From contig JAQTZF010000001.1 of assembly GCA_028687915.1 (NCBI GenBank), positions 1 to 64,000 on the forward strand: a stretch of 64,000 bases of DNA, read 5' to 3'. Made by a program: the position numbers and the translations under genes. This DNA is from Candidatus Daviesbacteria bacterium. GTDB taxonomy: Bacteria > Patescibacteria > Microgenomatia > Daviesbacterales > UBA10151. Position 1 is the stretch's first letter. Each line of letters begins with the position of its first letter. The notes beneath the pieces are model-generated. The model saw only the letters and a list, made by a program, of their open reading frames with translations, was not told the DNA's origin and did no database searches. Positions 44,519 to 54,784 of the stretch are shown here, piece after piece.

Positions 44519-44782
44519 TTAGTTTTGCGGAAGAGGTGTATTTTCTGGGCTTTTTATCTCCTCAACTTTTTTGGCAATATCTTTTCTACGTAAGCCCTCA
44601 AAAAATTTAATTATTCCACCTAAACCAGGAATAATTTCTGAAATAGGTTTAAATTCCAACTTTTTAGGATCAGGATTTTCAACATTAAACCATTCCTTAT
44701 TACCAAAGGCATTTTCTAGAGTTGGTTCATGCTTAGTAGGCTGTTTAAGGTTTTTACCCTTTTCACTTTCAGGATTATCCAT
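44519..44782 (-). CDS. Small charged hypothetical protein
   Basis: An 87-aa hydrophilic protein (MDNPESEKGKNLKQPTKHEPTL ... IKFFEGLRRKDIAKKVEEIK). The only hydrophobic part is ISEIIPGLGGIIKFF. It lies downstream of the 16S terminator in the same direction. No family recognised; the ORF length and clean start make it plausible but unproven. Confidence 0.5.
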   Translation of the reverse strand: MDNPESEKGKNLKQPTKHEPTLENAFGNKEWFNVENPDPKKLEFKPISEIIPGLGGIIKFFEGLRRKDIAKKVEEIKSPENTPLPQN

Positions 44783-44812
44783 AGTGTTATTCTACACTAT
44801 TTAAAAATTTCC

Positions 44813-44838
44813 ACAAAAAAACTCCCCGGAGGGAGTTA
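44813..44838 (-). terminator. Rho-independent terminator of the 16S unit
   Basis: Minus strand: AACTCCC-TCCG-GGGAGTT followed by a run of T. Placed after the 16S processing stem. Confidence 0.88.
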
Positions 44839-44845
44839 ATTTTTA

Positions 44846-44870
44846 TTAATTCCAAAAAAGTGGTGGGGAG
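44846..44870 (-). ncRNA. 16S processing stem, 3' strand
   Basis: Pairs with 46621-46645 (AAAGTGGTGGG core), enclosing pre-16S RNA for RNase III-type cleavage. Confidence 0.75.
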
Positions 44871-45010
44871 GGTTTTTATAGAAGCCCTCAACTTCTATCA
44901 CCATTTACCCTGAATTTCTTCAGAATAGCGTGAAGGTGATCTTGGATCAAACCATGGCTAACTGTTGCTTACGCATTTTCAGGAATCCTCCAGTTTGACC
45001 TAATCTCCAG

Positions 45011-46481
<1,471 letters not shown>

Positions 46482-46620
46482 AGTGAATTTGTATCCAGCT
46501 CCACTAATAAATCAATGAAGCTTTCTACAAGCTTCACTCAAAGAATTGACAAAAGATTTTCCCTAATAAATTAGGGATTGCACTCTTGTTTTTCGATTTA
46601 CCTAGACTTGGTAAATCATT

Positions 46621-46645
46621 TTCCCACCACTTTTCCGGAATCAAC
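46621..46645 (-). ncRNA. 16S processing stem, 5' strand
   Basis: Complementary to 44846-44870. Confidence 0.75.
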
Positions 46646-46703
46646 AGCCTAAAAAGGCATGAAAAAACCGAAAAAGGGTAAAAACTTTTCCGGTTGTTAA
46701 TGT

Positions 46704-46729
46704 GCTACGTTCATGTAACTGAACGTAGC
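46704..46729. repeat. TACGTTCA hairpin in the 16S leader
   Basis: Perfect 10-bp arms GCTACGTTCA / TGAACGTAGC, loop TGTAAC. This copy lies outside any mature RNA. Confidence 0.85.
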
Positions 46730-46821
46730 TATGAAGCAAAATATTTAATATTTGTTGTCAACTTCATAGCAAAACTGAAAATAGTATCCCAATTACTCAG
46801 GACTAGTTTCCAAGTAGAACG

Positions 46822-46850
46822 ATTTTAATCTAAATTAAGCTCGATGTCAA
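46822..46850 (-). promoter_or_regulatory. Promoter of the 16S unit
   Basis: Minus-strand TTGACA (46845-46850), 17 bp, TAAAAT (46822-46827). The -35 overlaps the stop codon of the upstream gene. A second TTGACA at 46756-46761 has no convincing -10. Confidence 0.72.
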
Positions 46851-48241
46851 ACAGCTGACTGGCTAGCTAAAGTTCTTAATCCGGGAATAGAATTTGGCTG
46901 ATGATTTACCACTCTTTTAACATCTTCTTCCTCTGCTCTTTTTCCATTTTCGGCTATAGTAACTGGAATAAACTTTCTATTAAATTCCAAACCTCTTTTT
47001 AAAATTTCCAACCTAGATTGTAATCCCAATTTTCCAATTGCAGAAACAAATAAACGGTAAGATCCATCACCTTGATAAAATAAACTAACTACTTCAAGGA
47101 TATTTTTAGTTAAGATCCCGCTTTTTACAGCCTGGTTTTCTATCTCTGTGAGCATATTAGCTGCTACTATCCTCGCATCAATTATTTCCTCCCCTTCAGC
47201 ACCTTCAATAACAGATTCTACAGCCAATTTTAAAACCTCATCTCTGTTTGCTAAAGCATCTTCATCTAGAACAAATTTATACTGAGCTTCTTTTTGAACT
47301 CTCTCTTCAGCTTTTTCGATTGCTTCAACTTCCTCCACAACTGATACTTTTTGTTCTGATTTTAATTGTGCTTGAACCATCATTTGAGTAACAATTTCAG
47401 GTTCATTTCCTGCTTGAATTAAAGCATTTTCAACTAATTCAACTGCCTGGGTTTCAGCTATTCCTGCTGTAATTAAGCTTTCATAAGCTATGGTTGCCTG
47501 AGCTATTTCAGGATAAGCTTGATCACTTATTTGAAGTATTTCTGATGTTTCTATTGAAGTTGTTACTATCTCAGATAAAGCTGGAGATTGTTCTGATAAT
47601 GAAACCAGTTCTTCTGCTGCTTTAAAAACTGGTTCGTCATTAATTTGATCCGTATCCAAAGAGATTAATTCTGGAATTGGTTGATGAATAATATTTTCAT
47701 CTATTAAATCAAAAATAGCTTCAGATTGAACAATTTCTTCAATCACTGGTGCTTTCAAATCCGCAAATTCTTCTGGTTGAGAGATTGGTTCTTCAATATC
47801 TGGCATAAAATTTGTTTGTTCAAAAATAGTATCTATGTTTGTTTCTATCGGGATATCAAAAACACTTGAAGGTCTTGAAGATTCTAAAATTGATTCTAAA
47901 TATGTGGGTGGTGTTAATATATCTTCTGCAAAATTATCTGTAAAAGCTTCCTGAAAAATTTGAGGTACCTCAAAACTTGGTATTGTAGGATCTAAATTTA
48001 TATCAGCTAAACTCTCATTAAAAATTGACGGAATTGGAGTTATATCTATTGAAGGACTACTAAAAATATCTACACCTGGATTTAAAGATCCCCCACTTAA
48101 GCCTGATGTTTCAAAAGAAGAAAAATTACTAAAAGAGGAAAATTCTGAACCCATACCGATTCCAGGGCTGGAAAGCGCAGATATACCGGCACCGACTGAA
48201 GAAAAGCTATCTACTGAGATTGATTCTCCTTCAATACTCAT
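46847..48241 (-). CDS. Large acidic low-complexity protein, unknown function
   Basis: 464 aa with a strong Shine-Dalgarno (AAAGGAGG) before the ATG. The first 120 residues are Ser/Gly/Phe-rich (SSPGIGMGSEFSSFSNFSSFE). The middle is Glu/Ile-rich with PEEFADLKAPVIEEIVQSE-type segments. Residues of about 225-440 are helical and may be coiled coil (VVEEVEAIEKAEERVQKEAQYKF). No signal peptide or membrane segment, so it is probably cytoplasmic. No family recognised. It ends at the 16S promoter and is divergent from the NHL/dockerin gene. Confidence 0.7.
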   Translation of the reverse strand: MSIEGESISVDSFSSVGAGISALSSPGIGMGSEFSSFSNFSSFETSGLSGGSLNPGVDIFSSPSIDITPIPSIFNESLADINLDPTIPSFEVPQIFQEAFTDNFAEDILTPPTYLESILESSRPSSVFDIPIETNIDTIFEQTNFMPDIEEPISQPEEFADLKAPVIEEIVQSEAIFDLIDENIIHQPIPELISLDTDQINDEPVFKAAEELVSLSEQSPALSEIVTTSIETSEILQISDQAYPEIAQATIAYESLITAGIAETQAVELVENALIQAGNEPEIVTQMMVQAQLKSEQKVSVVEEVEAIEKAEERVQKEAQYKFVLDEDALANRDEVLKLAVESVIEGAEGEEIIDARIVAANMLTEIENQAVKSGILTKNILEVVSLFYQGDGSYRLFVSAIGKLGLQSRLEILKRGLEFNRKFIPVTIAENGKRAEEEDVKRVVNHQPNSIPGLRTLASQSAV

Positions 48242-48313
48242 CTAAAGCCTCCTTTCTAACTAACACTAATTTATGGAATTTTACCAGAAAGAACCCGAAT
48301 AGTCAAATTAAAA

Positions 48314-48343
48314 TTGACAAGCCTGTGAACCCAGTGTTACTGT
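48314..48343 (+). promoter_or_regulatory. Promoter of the NHL/dockerin gene
   Basis: TTGACA (48314-48319), 18 bp, extended -10 TG-T-TACTGT (48338-48343), about 26 nt before the ATG. Confidence 0.55.
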
Positions 48344-48369
48344 TTGATAAGCACATAAACTCTTTTTTT

Positions 48370-51300
48370 ATGCTCACAAAACTAACAGATTTCATAAAAA
48401 ATTACTGGAAAATCGGGATTTTTATTTTAATTCTTCTTTCAGTCCCCCTTACAGTCTTTCTGGTCACTCAAACACAAATTTTCAGAAGCCGTGCTTCTGC
48501 CATCCCTGTGGCTTTTGAAGGAAACGGGGTAACTTATACTAACGGCCAATATTTTACTTCAACTCTAACCGGCATTAAATTAAAATTAACGTCTCCTTTT
48601 GCAACTTCCGGTACTCAATCATTTAATGCAGGCAGCACTCAGGATTTCTATGGAAAAAGGCTTAGCTTTCTTAAGCTTTTCGGACAGACAAAAATCACAG
48701 AAGCTGTTAGAAATGCCGCCACAGGGCATAATATTTATCACGCTCCAGGTGTAGTGGTAGATAAAAGCAGTACGCCGAATAAAATTTATGAGGTAGATTC
48801 AGGAAACAGCAGAATTTTAGGGTTTAACGGGATCGGATATTGTTCTCAAAATCCAGCTCAGTCTTGCACTATTGATAGTGATTGCGGGACTGGAAATAGC
48901 TGTAATATAGACGGGAATAAAAATGCAGATATTGTTTTTGGTCAACCTGATTTTGAAAGCGGAGCCTGTAACAAAGATGCAAATCTCGGAATTAGCAAAA
49001 AACCCGATGCTTCTTCTCTTTGTTTTATGGGTTATCCTGTAGCTACTAACACAGCTGAAGCCTGGCAAAGAAACAATATTGAAGTTGACAGCGAAGGAAA
49101 TCTTTATGTGGCCGATTATTGGAATAACCGAATATTAAAATATAATCAGCCTTTCAGCCAGGATAAAACAGCAGGCAAAGGTGACACTGTGGCTGATTTT
49201 GTTTGGGGTCAAAATGATTTTTCCTCCAACGGAATCAATCAGATTAATCCGTATTTCAGCACTTCAACCAGAACACCATCTAATAAATCTTTGTGGATCA
49301 GTTTTGGCTTTGGAACAGCAGATCATGTTTCATCACGCGGAGTATCAGTTGATGCACAAAACAACCTTTGGGTGGCTGATACTTTTAATAACCGTGTCCT
49401 TCGTTTTCCCAAAGATTCCCAAACTGCTGATCTTGTGCTAGGACAGGCTGATTTTAATTCTTTCGGTTGTATTCCTAATGGTCCTTTAAATAGATTTTGT
49501 ACACCAACTTTGGCAAGAATAGATCCTGAAAATGGCGATCTTTATGTTTCTGATGAATATCCGAATAGTTTTCGTGCTAGAATTCTGGTTTTTCACCCTC
49601 CGTTTACTAATGGTATGGCAGCTTCAAAAAGCATTGTTATCAACCAAGGTCCACCCTGGTTTGAAGGCAGATATTTATTTCAATCAACAGGTTTTAACTT
49701 TAATCCATTCAAAGAAGGAGAATACGCAGCAGGGAGACTTTGGATCAATGAGCTTTCTGCCTACCGGACTACTTTAATTGACGCAAATGGCAACATTGTT
49801 AAAGTCATCGGAGCAACAACTAATACTGGCCAGGGTGGCGATACTCAATACGGTAGTGAATGCGGTGATATATATAATCCCGCTCAATTCAATTTATGGT
49901 GGCCTGGAGGATCGATTGGTTTTGACAGCGCAAACAACATTTATTTATCCGATGAATTTTTTGGCCGTGTTTCCAGATATAAACTGCCTTACCAGCTACG
50001 AACAGTTGGAACTAAAACTTGTTTACCACTTGCAAATGGAGGTTTATTCCCAATGAGTAAAAGCATCAAACAGGATAACAGATTAGGTGAATCAATCGGA
50101 TTAGTAGTGAATAATAACCAGTTGATTATTAAAGATGAAAGCTCAATCAAAGTTTGGAATGATTATTTACAAAAATCCATCGGCAGTAATCCCGATATAA
50201 TACTCACAGGCGGCATGCCGACAAGAATTTTATTCAGTGATGCTGTTGATGAAAATAACAGGTTGTGGATGTATACAGACAGAGGTGATTTACGTGTATA
50301 TCAACTTCCGTTTAAAGGCAATGATGTGCCTTTGACTGATAATATAAAACTATATTGGAAAGATGACGGGACAGCGGTCAATGCTCATTTTTGGGAAACA
50401 GGGTTGACTGTAGATAAAGTAAACAAAGCCATTTATATCTCTGACAGAGAGAAAAACAGAGTACTCAGAATAAGCAACTATAATGAATTTTTAAATCACG
50501 CTAACAACAACTTATTAGTTGATTTGGTTCTGGGACAATCAGATAAAACCGGCGCATTGTGTAATCACGGAAGCAACACACCTTTAGCTGACGGAATATG
50601 TTCACCTTATGGATTAAAATTTGATAAAACAGGTAATCTTTTTCTGATCGAAAATAATTATGAATGTCACGGTAATGACCGTATTTCTATTTTCACGGCG
50701 TCTGATCTGAAGAATGCTTCAGGTTTATTCCCCATGTTAAAGGCTCAAAAAGTACTTATTGCAAATGACCTGACTTCCAAAGGACCATGTGCATATACCA
50801 CAGTAGATAAACCTGGCTCCCCTGTCAGTTTAGCTTTTGATAGTCATAATCGCCTGGTTGTGGGAAATGACGGATATTATGGAGACAATCAAAAAAGACA
50901 ATTAAAGCAATTGTGGTATTACTCAGATCCGTTAAATAAAACTACCCCTGACAAATCAATAGAATTGCCCATAGGCAGCGCAGGAGAACTTGCCTTTGAT
51001 AAAGATGATAATCTGTTTATCCAGGATCATACTTGGTACAGGGTTTGGGGTATTAATTATTATCAGGATGATGATTGGGGAATTATATCCACCACCACAC
51101 CCACACCTACCCCTACACTTATTTCTACACCTACAGCTACAGCTATTCCGACACCAACCTCAGCTCCCGAGCCAAAAACATGTGCACAAGTAATTACTTC
51201 AGCTATGAATCCTTTAACCGGAAACTGTGAAGAATTCCCAAGCCCCTGTGAGGTACCATCAGGCTGGACATTAAATTGCACAAGTCCTGTTGTTACAGCA

Positions 51301-52599
51301 ACTCCAACCCAATCTCCAAATCCTAACCTTATTTCTTATGGTGCTTTCAGCTACACAACTTCAGCCGATAATGTTCAACATGTTTCTCAATCAATTCTGG
51401 CTGATAACGGATATGCTTATGGCCGGACTTGCATCGTGGAAAATGGTCAGGTAAATTGTGACGGAACCAGATTCCCCTGGACCAAAACTGTCGCAAGCGC
51501 TCCTGACGGATCCAACATTAAAATAATTTCTTACGGAGCATTTTCATATGATTCAAATGGACAACAAAAAGCAGTGCAATCCTTAATCGGTGAGGACGGA
51601 ACCAGCTTTTCCAGATCATGCAATGTAGGAGCCACTGATCTGAATTTATCTGCAACAGCATGCCCATGGACTAAAGATCCGAATAAACTAGGCATACCTA
51701 TGCCAAATCAACCGGCAGGAAAAATTATTGGTTATGAAGCCTTCAGCTATAAAACATCCGCCGATGGCAAGGAACATGTGTCAATGTCTCTACTAGCAAA
51801 TAACGGATATTCATACGGACGTACATGTAACATAGAAAGTGGTCAGGTAAATTGTTCTTCTGCTACAAGTTCTTGGAGCAGGTCTGCAATTGATCCGAAT
51901 GTTATTGCTTACGGGGCTTTCTCGTATTATGCAGATAGTCAACAAAAAATAGTACAAAGTTTGATTAATAAAAATGGTTCTACATCTTACAGAACTTGCA
52001 ACACCAATCCTGACGGCCTTAATTTATCAACCTCAGTATGTCCCTGGCAATACGGAACAATAGCTGTTCCTACAGTTCTGGGAGCAAGTATATCGGCCGA
52101 TAATGTTAAAGGGTTGGCTTTGGCAGCAGGAAATTCTATAAATTTTAAGCTTGCCAAAAATCCTGTTGATTTATCAGGTGCCCAAACTCAATCACTTACT
52201 TCTGATCCAATGATTATTGATTTTAATTTTGATAAATCCAATCCCGATCCTGGTTATTCTGAAACAATATTTGTCCAATTTATCAATAGCAACGGACAAA
52301 TAGATAACCGCCAGGCTACTATTACTTATCAACCAGCTACAACAACTACATCCATACCCGCTACTGTTTCTAACCCCACCTCTACATCAAGCATCCAAAA
52401 AAGTTCCGTCATAAAGGGTGATTTAAATAATAATAGTTCACTTGATTTAGGCGATATGTCAGTGATTTTATCCAAATGGAGTTCATCATTAACAGGAGTT
52501 GTTTCTAACGCTGATCTTAATGGGGACGGTAAAGTTAACAGCTTTGATTATTCTTTAATGTTAAATCTGCTCACTAATGCTAAAGTTATTCACAACTAA
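48370..52599 (+). CDS. Giant secreted NHL-propeller protein with dockerin end
   Basis: 1409 aa from the ATG at 48370 (MLTKLTDFIKNYWK). A longer upstream frame would overlap the divergent gene and its promoter. After a signal anchor (IGIFILILLSVPLTVFLV) come many NHL-type blades (NLYVADYWNNRILKYNQP, NLWVADTFNNRVLRFPKD, IYISDREKNRVLRISNY), a Pro/Thr linker and four about 52-aa repeats starting (I)ISYGAFSY (51327-52056), arranged A-B-A-B. At the C-terminus is a dockerin-like pair of calcium loops (GDLNNNSSLDLGDMSVIL and ADLNGDGKVNSFDYSLML). It is probably a surface protein that docks to a cohesin-like partner; no cohesin is visible here. Confidence 0.82.
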   Translation: MLTKLTDFIKNYWKIGIFILILLSVPLTVFLVTQTQIFRSRASAIPVAFEGNGVTYTNGQYFTSTLTGIKLKLTSPFATSGTQSFNAGSTQDFYGKRLSFLKLFGQTKITEAVRNAATGHNIYHAPGVVVDKSSTPNKIYEVDSGNSRILGFNGIGYCSQNPAQSCTIDSDCGTGNSCNIDGNKNADIVFGQPDFESGACNKDANLGISKKPDASSLCFMGYPVATNTAEAWQRNNIEVDSEGNLYVADYWNNRILKYNQPFSQDKTAGKGDTVADFVWGQNDFSSNGINQINPYFSTSTRTPSNKSLWISFGFGTADHVSSRGVSVDAQNNLWVADTFNNRVLRFPKDSQTADLVLGQADFNSFGCIPNGPLNRFCTPTLARIDPENGDLYVSDEYPNSFRARILVFHPPFTNGMAASKSIVINQGPPWFEGRYLFQSTGFNFNPFKEGEYAAGRLWINELSAYRTTLIDANGNIVKVIGATTNTGQGGDTQYGSECGDIYNPAQFNLWWPGGSIGFDSANNIYLSDEFFGRVSRYKLPYQLRTVGTKTCLPLANGGLFPMSKSIKQDNRLGESIGLVVNNNQLIIKDESSIKVWNDYLQKSIGSNPDIILTGGMPTRILFSDAVDENNRLWMYTDRGDLRVYQLPFKGNDVPLTDNIKLYWKDDGTAVNAHFWETGLTVDKVNKAIYISDREKNRVLRISNYNEFLNHANNNLLVDLVLGQSDKTGALCNHGSNTPLADGICSPYGLKFDKTGNLFLIENNYECHGNDRISIFTASDLKNASGLFPMLKAQKVLIANDLTSKGPCAYTTVDKPGSPVSLAFDSHNRLVVGNDGYYGDNQKRQLKQLWYYSDPLNKTTPDKSIELPIGSAGELAFDKDDNLFIQDHTWYRVWGINYYQDDDWGIISTTTPTPTPTLISTPTATAIPTPTSAPEPKTCAQVITSAMNPLTGNCEEFPSPCEVPSGWTLNCTSPVVTATPTQSPNPNLISYGAFSYTTSADNVQHVSQSILADNGYAYGRTCIVENGQVNCDGTRFPWTKTVASAPDGSNIKIISYGAFSYDSNGQQKAVQSLIGEDGTSFSRSCNVGATDLNLSATACPWTKDPNKLGIPMPNQPAGKIIGYEAFSYKTSADGKEHVSMSLLANNGYSYGRTCNIESGQVNCSSATSSWSRSAIDPNVIAYGAFSYYADSQQKIVQSLINKNGSTSYRTCNTNPDGLNLSTSVCPWQYGTIAVPTVLGASISADNVKGLALAAGNSINFKLAKNPVDLSGAQTQSLTSDPMIIDFNFDKSNPDPGYSETIFVQFINSNGQIDNRQATITYQPATTTTSIPATVSNPTSTSSIQKSSVIKGDLNNNSSLDLGDMSVILSKWSSSLTGVVSNADLNGDGKVNSFDYSLMLNLLTNAKVIHN

Positions 52600-53142
52600 T
52601 TATAATCCTGTTTTCTCTACAACTTTATACAAGACAATTCCTAAAGAAACCATTACATTTAAAGAAACATTGACGCCTAACATAGGCAATTCTACTATTC
52701 CATCACATAAATCTAAAACTTCTTTAGAAACACCATCACTCTCATGCCCTACTACTAAAGCAATTGGGAGTGAATAATCATATTTATCATAAGGAACAGA
52801 TTTCTCTGATTGTTCTACAGCAATTATTCTTATATCCTTATTCTTAAATCTTAAATCTTTTATAGCATCAGTGGTTTTTTCAAAATACTCCCACTCCACT
52901 ATCTCCATAGTATTAATAGAAGCTTTTTTGATTCTATGATTGGGAGGTGTCTCACTACCTGCGCAAAGATAAATCTTTTTGGCGTTCACTGCATCAGCTA
53001 GTCTAAAAACACTACCTATATTATATGTATCTAATACATTATCCAAAATAATATAAATTTCATTCTTTTTGGCTTTTTTAAGAGTCTGATGGCTGATGGC
53101 TGACGGCTGATGGCTCCTCAATTGCTTTGCATTTAATTTCAT
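52600..53142 (-). CDS. TrmH/SpoU-family RNA 2'-O-methyltransferase
   Basis: 180 aa. The SpoU fold is shown by ILDNVLDTYNIGSVFRLADA (motif 1, Asn-Ile-Gly), PIALVVGHESDGVS (motif 2) and VELPMLGVNVSLNVMVSLGIVLY (motif 3), which build the SAM-binding knot. It methylates a ribose in tRNA or rRNA. I start it at the ATG at 53142 because a TTGAAA-17-TATAAT promoter ends 6 nt before it; the longer version would begin upstream of the transcript. The N-terminal SHQPSAISHQ is encoded by a 7-bp tandem repeat and probably precedes the folded domain. It ends adjacent to the convergent NHL/dockerin gene. Confidence 0.88.
   Translation of the reverse strand: MKLNAKQLRSHQPSAISHQTLKKAKKNEIYIILDNVLDTYNIGSVFRLADAVNAKKIYLCAGSETPPNHRIKKASINTMEIVEWEYFEKTTDAIKDLRFKNKDIRIIAVEQSEKSVPYDKYDYSLPIALVVGHESDGVSKEVLDLCDGIVELPMLGVNVSLNVMVSLGIVLYKVVEKTGL
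53086..53113 (-). repeat. Four tandem 7-bp repeats inside the TrmH-family gene
   Basis: CTGATGG, CTGATGG, CTGACGG, CTGATGG on the plus strand, exactly 28 bp, as in the array at 6359-6386. Coding for about SHQPSAISHQ. Confidence 0.85.
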
Positions 53143-53148
53143 CTGAGT

Positions 53149-53177
53149 ATTATAAGCTAGAAACAATCCTATTTCAA
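53149..53177 (-). promoter_or_regulatory. Leaderless promoter of the TrmH-family gene
   Basis: Minus-strand TTGAAA (53172-53177), 17 bp, TATAAT (53149-53154), 6 nt before the ATG. Confidence 0.75.
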
Positions 53178-53225
53178 AATCACTATTTTTAAGCTTCTAA
53201 AAATTACCCCTTTATGGGATAGTTA

Positions 53226-53234
53226 TGATATAAT
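53226..53234 (+). promoter_or_regulatory. Extended -10 promoter of the LysM genes
   Basis: TATG-A-TATAAT (TG 53226-53227, hexamer 53229-53234) with no good -35. The leader to the LysM gene is about 165 nt and contains a short ORF. Confidence 0.65.
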
Positions 53235-53287
53235 ATTTTTTGTTCTTTGTAAGAAATTCTAAAGTACAAGAATTTACGTAATTTTAT

Positions 53288-53422
53288 ATGAATATAAAAC
53301 AAAATTTGGACGGATCCGTACCAAGCAAAACTAGAAACAGCATCCTACCACAGATACTGGCGCTAAATAACATTACAGGAAAATTACTTTTCAGTCAAGG
53401 AGGTAATTATGGCTCGTACTGA
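53288..53422 (+). CDS. Possible 44-aa leader ORF overlapping LysM gene 1
   Basis: MNIKQNLDGSVPSKTR...FSQGGNYGSY. Its stop lies 14 nt inside the LysM gene and it contains that gene's AAGGAGGT Shine-Dalgarno, so translation could be coupled. There is no Shine-Dalgarno of its own. It is listed because an ORF of the same layout precedes the paralogue at 54774. It may be fortuitous. Confidence 0.3.
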   Translation: MNIKQNLDGSVPSKTRNSILPQILALNNITGKLLFSQGGNYGSY

Positions 53423-54647
53423 AACCAAACCTTCTCATATTTCTTTAGCAGGTATTTTACATGATGCCAGAGAAACTTCTGCACGAGGCCTCCGATATAT
53501 ACCAAGAATATCTTTAGTCGCAATTGTTGGTCTTGCCGGTTATTTTGCGATAACCAAACCTAATAATCCAAACGTTCAGTTAAATGTACCCATAGGTGCA
53601 TCGGATACCTTTAGCTCTTCTGATAAACATGGTACATCTTTGCTATCCTATATAGATTTAAGGAATCCTGCTTCAACAGAACAATTATCAGCAGAACAGA
53701 CCATGGGAATGCTACAAGCACTCCAGCAAAAAATTGATACAAGTACCAGCCAAAAAGCAAGCTGGACAAATGCAGGAATTGTTTATCATGTTCAGCCAGG
53801 AGATACTCTTGACAATTTAGCCGCAAGATATGGAATCAGACAAGATCAAATTAAAGATATGTCAAATATAACCGGGCAAAAGGCTACAGTAACAGGCAAG
53901 CTTTGGGAAGGTCAAGTGTTTCTGCTACCAACAAATAAAAAACCTGATTCCCCTTTTGATGAAATATATAGTAAGGCTGGATCTGATTTGGCTCAACTCA
54001 AAAGCAATCCCTCCTCTGACGTAACAAGCAGAATTGAAAGTTACTGGAATACAGCACCAAAAAGAGTTGAAAGAGCACCTGCACCACAAGTTATTGTTGA
54101 TCCTGAAGCAATAGATGGAAACACTACTGCTCAAATAGTTACAGGACTAACCAGTAAATTACCAAAACTAGGTCAAGGAGTTGATAGAATTATTATTCAA
54201 CCACAACGAAACCCTAACTCTGATAAAAATGATCCTGGTGCCTATATGAGTCAATCCGAAGGAAAAACAACCTTGTATTTTTCTATGGATCCAAATAAAC
54301 CATTAAGCAAAGAACGCACATTATCCCTACTTGTAAATATGATAGCTTGCTCGGGAAGTATTTATAATCCTAACTCATCTCAATTCTTTACACCAAAAGA
54401 ACTTATTGCGTTAGAGTCACAAGATACTCAAATTTCTAACGAGACATATAAACTTTATCCTGGAACAGTCAGAATTGCATCACACGAAACAGCACTTATT
54501 CAGGAAATTGTCAAAATGGCAACAGGAAAAAAAGACAGTCCTGCTAATTCCCAAGAAGCAGAAATCAGTCGCCAAACAGATAACCTTATTAATGATTGGG
54601 CAAAGATATATCTAGGTGTAGATAACCTTGCAAATATTGCTAGATAA
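53409..54647 (+). CDS. LysM-domain membrane protein with degenerate metallopeptidase domain
   Basis: 412 aa with a strong Shine-Dalgarno (AAGGAGGT). A short cytoplasmic N-terminus is followed by a membrane segment (about 32-50), a linker, a LysM domain at about 125-172 (VYHVQPGDTLDNLAARYGIRQDQI ... GQVFLLP), which normally binds peptidoglycan, and a C-terminal domain homologous to the next gene's. Where the paralogue has LLHENMHAAS, this protein has LLVNMIACS, so the HEXXH zinc motif is lost while flanking QDTQISN and YPGTVRI stay. It is probably a non-catalytic cell-wall protein or partner of its active paralogue. Confidence 0.8.
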   Translation: MARTETKPSHISLAGILHDARETSARGLRYIPRISLVAIVGLAGYFAITKPNNPNVQLNVPIGASDTFSSSDKHGTSLLSYIDLRNPASTEQLSAEQTMGMLQALQQKIDTSTSQKASWTNAGIVYHVQPGDTLDNLAARYGIRQDQIKDMSNITGQKATVTGKLWEGQVFLLPTNKKPDSPFDEIYSKAGSDLAQLKSNPSSDVTSRIESYWNTAPKRVERAPAPQVIVDPEAIDGNTTAQIVTGLTSKLPKLGQGVDRIIIQPQRNPNSDKNDPGAYMSQSEGKTTLYFSMDPNKPLSKERTLSLLVNMIACSGSIYNPNSSQFFTPKELIALESQDTQISNETYKLYPGTVRIASHETALIQEIVKMATGKKDSPANSQEAEISRQTDNLINDWAKIYLGVDNLANIAR

Positions 54648-54670
54648 TAAGTTCTCTATAAGCCTTGCTT

Positions 54671-54784
54671 ATGTTAATTAAAAAAGATTTGGAATATCTA
54701 TTGCCAAATCAAATAAAACTAAAGTCCAGGAGATCCTTACTAAAACACTTTTTAACTAAAGGAGGTATCCCTAATGGCTCTTGA
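54671..54784 (+). CDS. Possible 37-aa leader ORF overlapping LysM gene 2
   Basis: MLIKKDLEYLLPNQIK...LTKGGIPNGS. It ends 11 nt inside the next gene and covers its Shine-Dalgarno. It resembles the ORF at 53288 in layout and loosely in sequence (MxIKxxL....P). Confidence 0.3.
   Translation: MLIKKDLEYLLPNQIKLKSRRSLLKHFLTKGGIPNGS

Larger units (their letters stand above)
46482..46821 (-). other. 16S transcript leader
   Basis: About 340 nt without a gene between the 16S promoter and mature 16S. It holds the 5' processing stem (46621-46645), a GAAGCTTTCTACAAGCTTC hairpin (about 46516-46534) and a TACGTTCA-type hairpin (46704-46729). Confidence 0.75.

Noticed and set aside
46733..46761. Second 16S promoter at the TTGACA near 46756
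   Set aside because: With 17-bp spacing the -10 would be TGCTTC, a poor match.
48220..48369. Upstream extension of the NHL/dockerin protein from 48220
   Set aside because: It overlaps the start of the divergent gene and the probable promoter; the signal anchor begins at the ATG at 48370.
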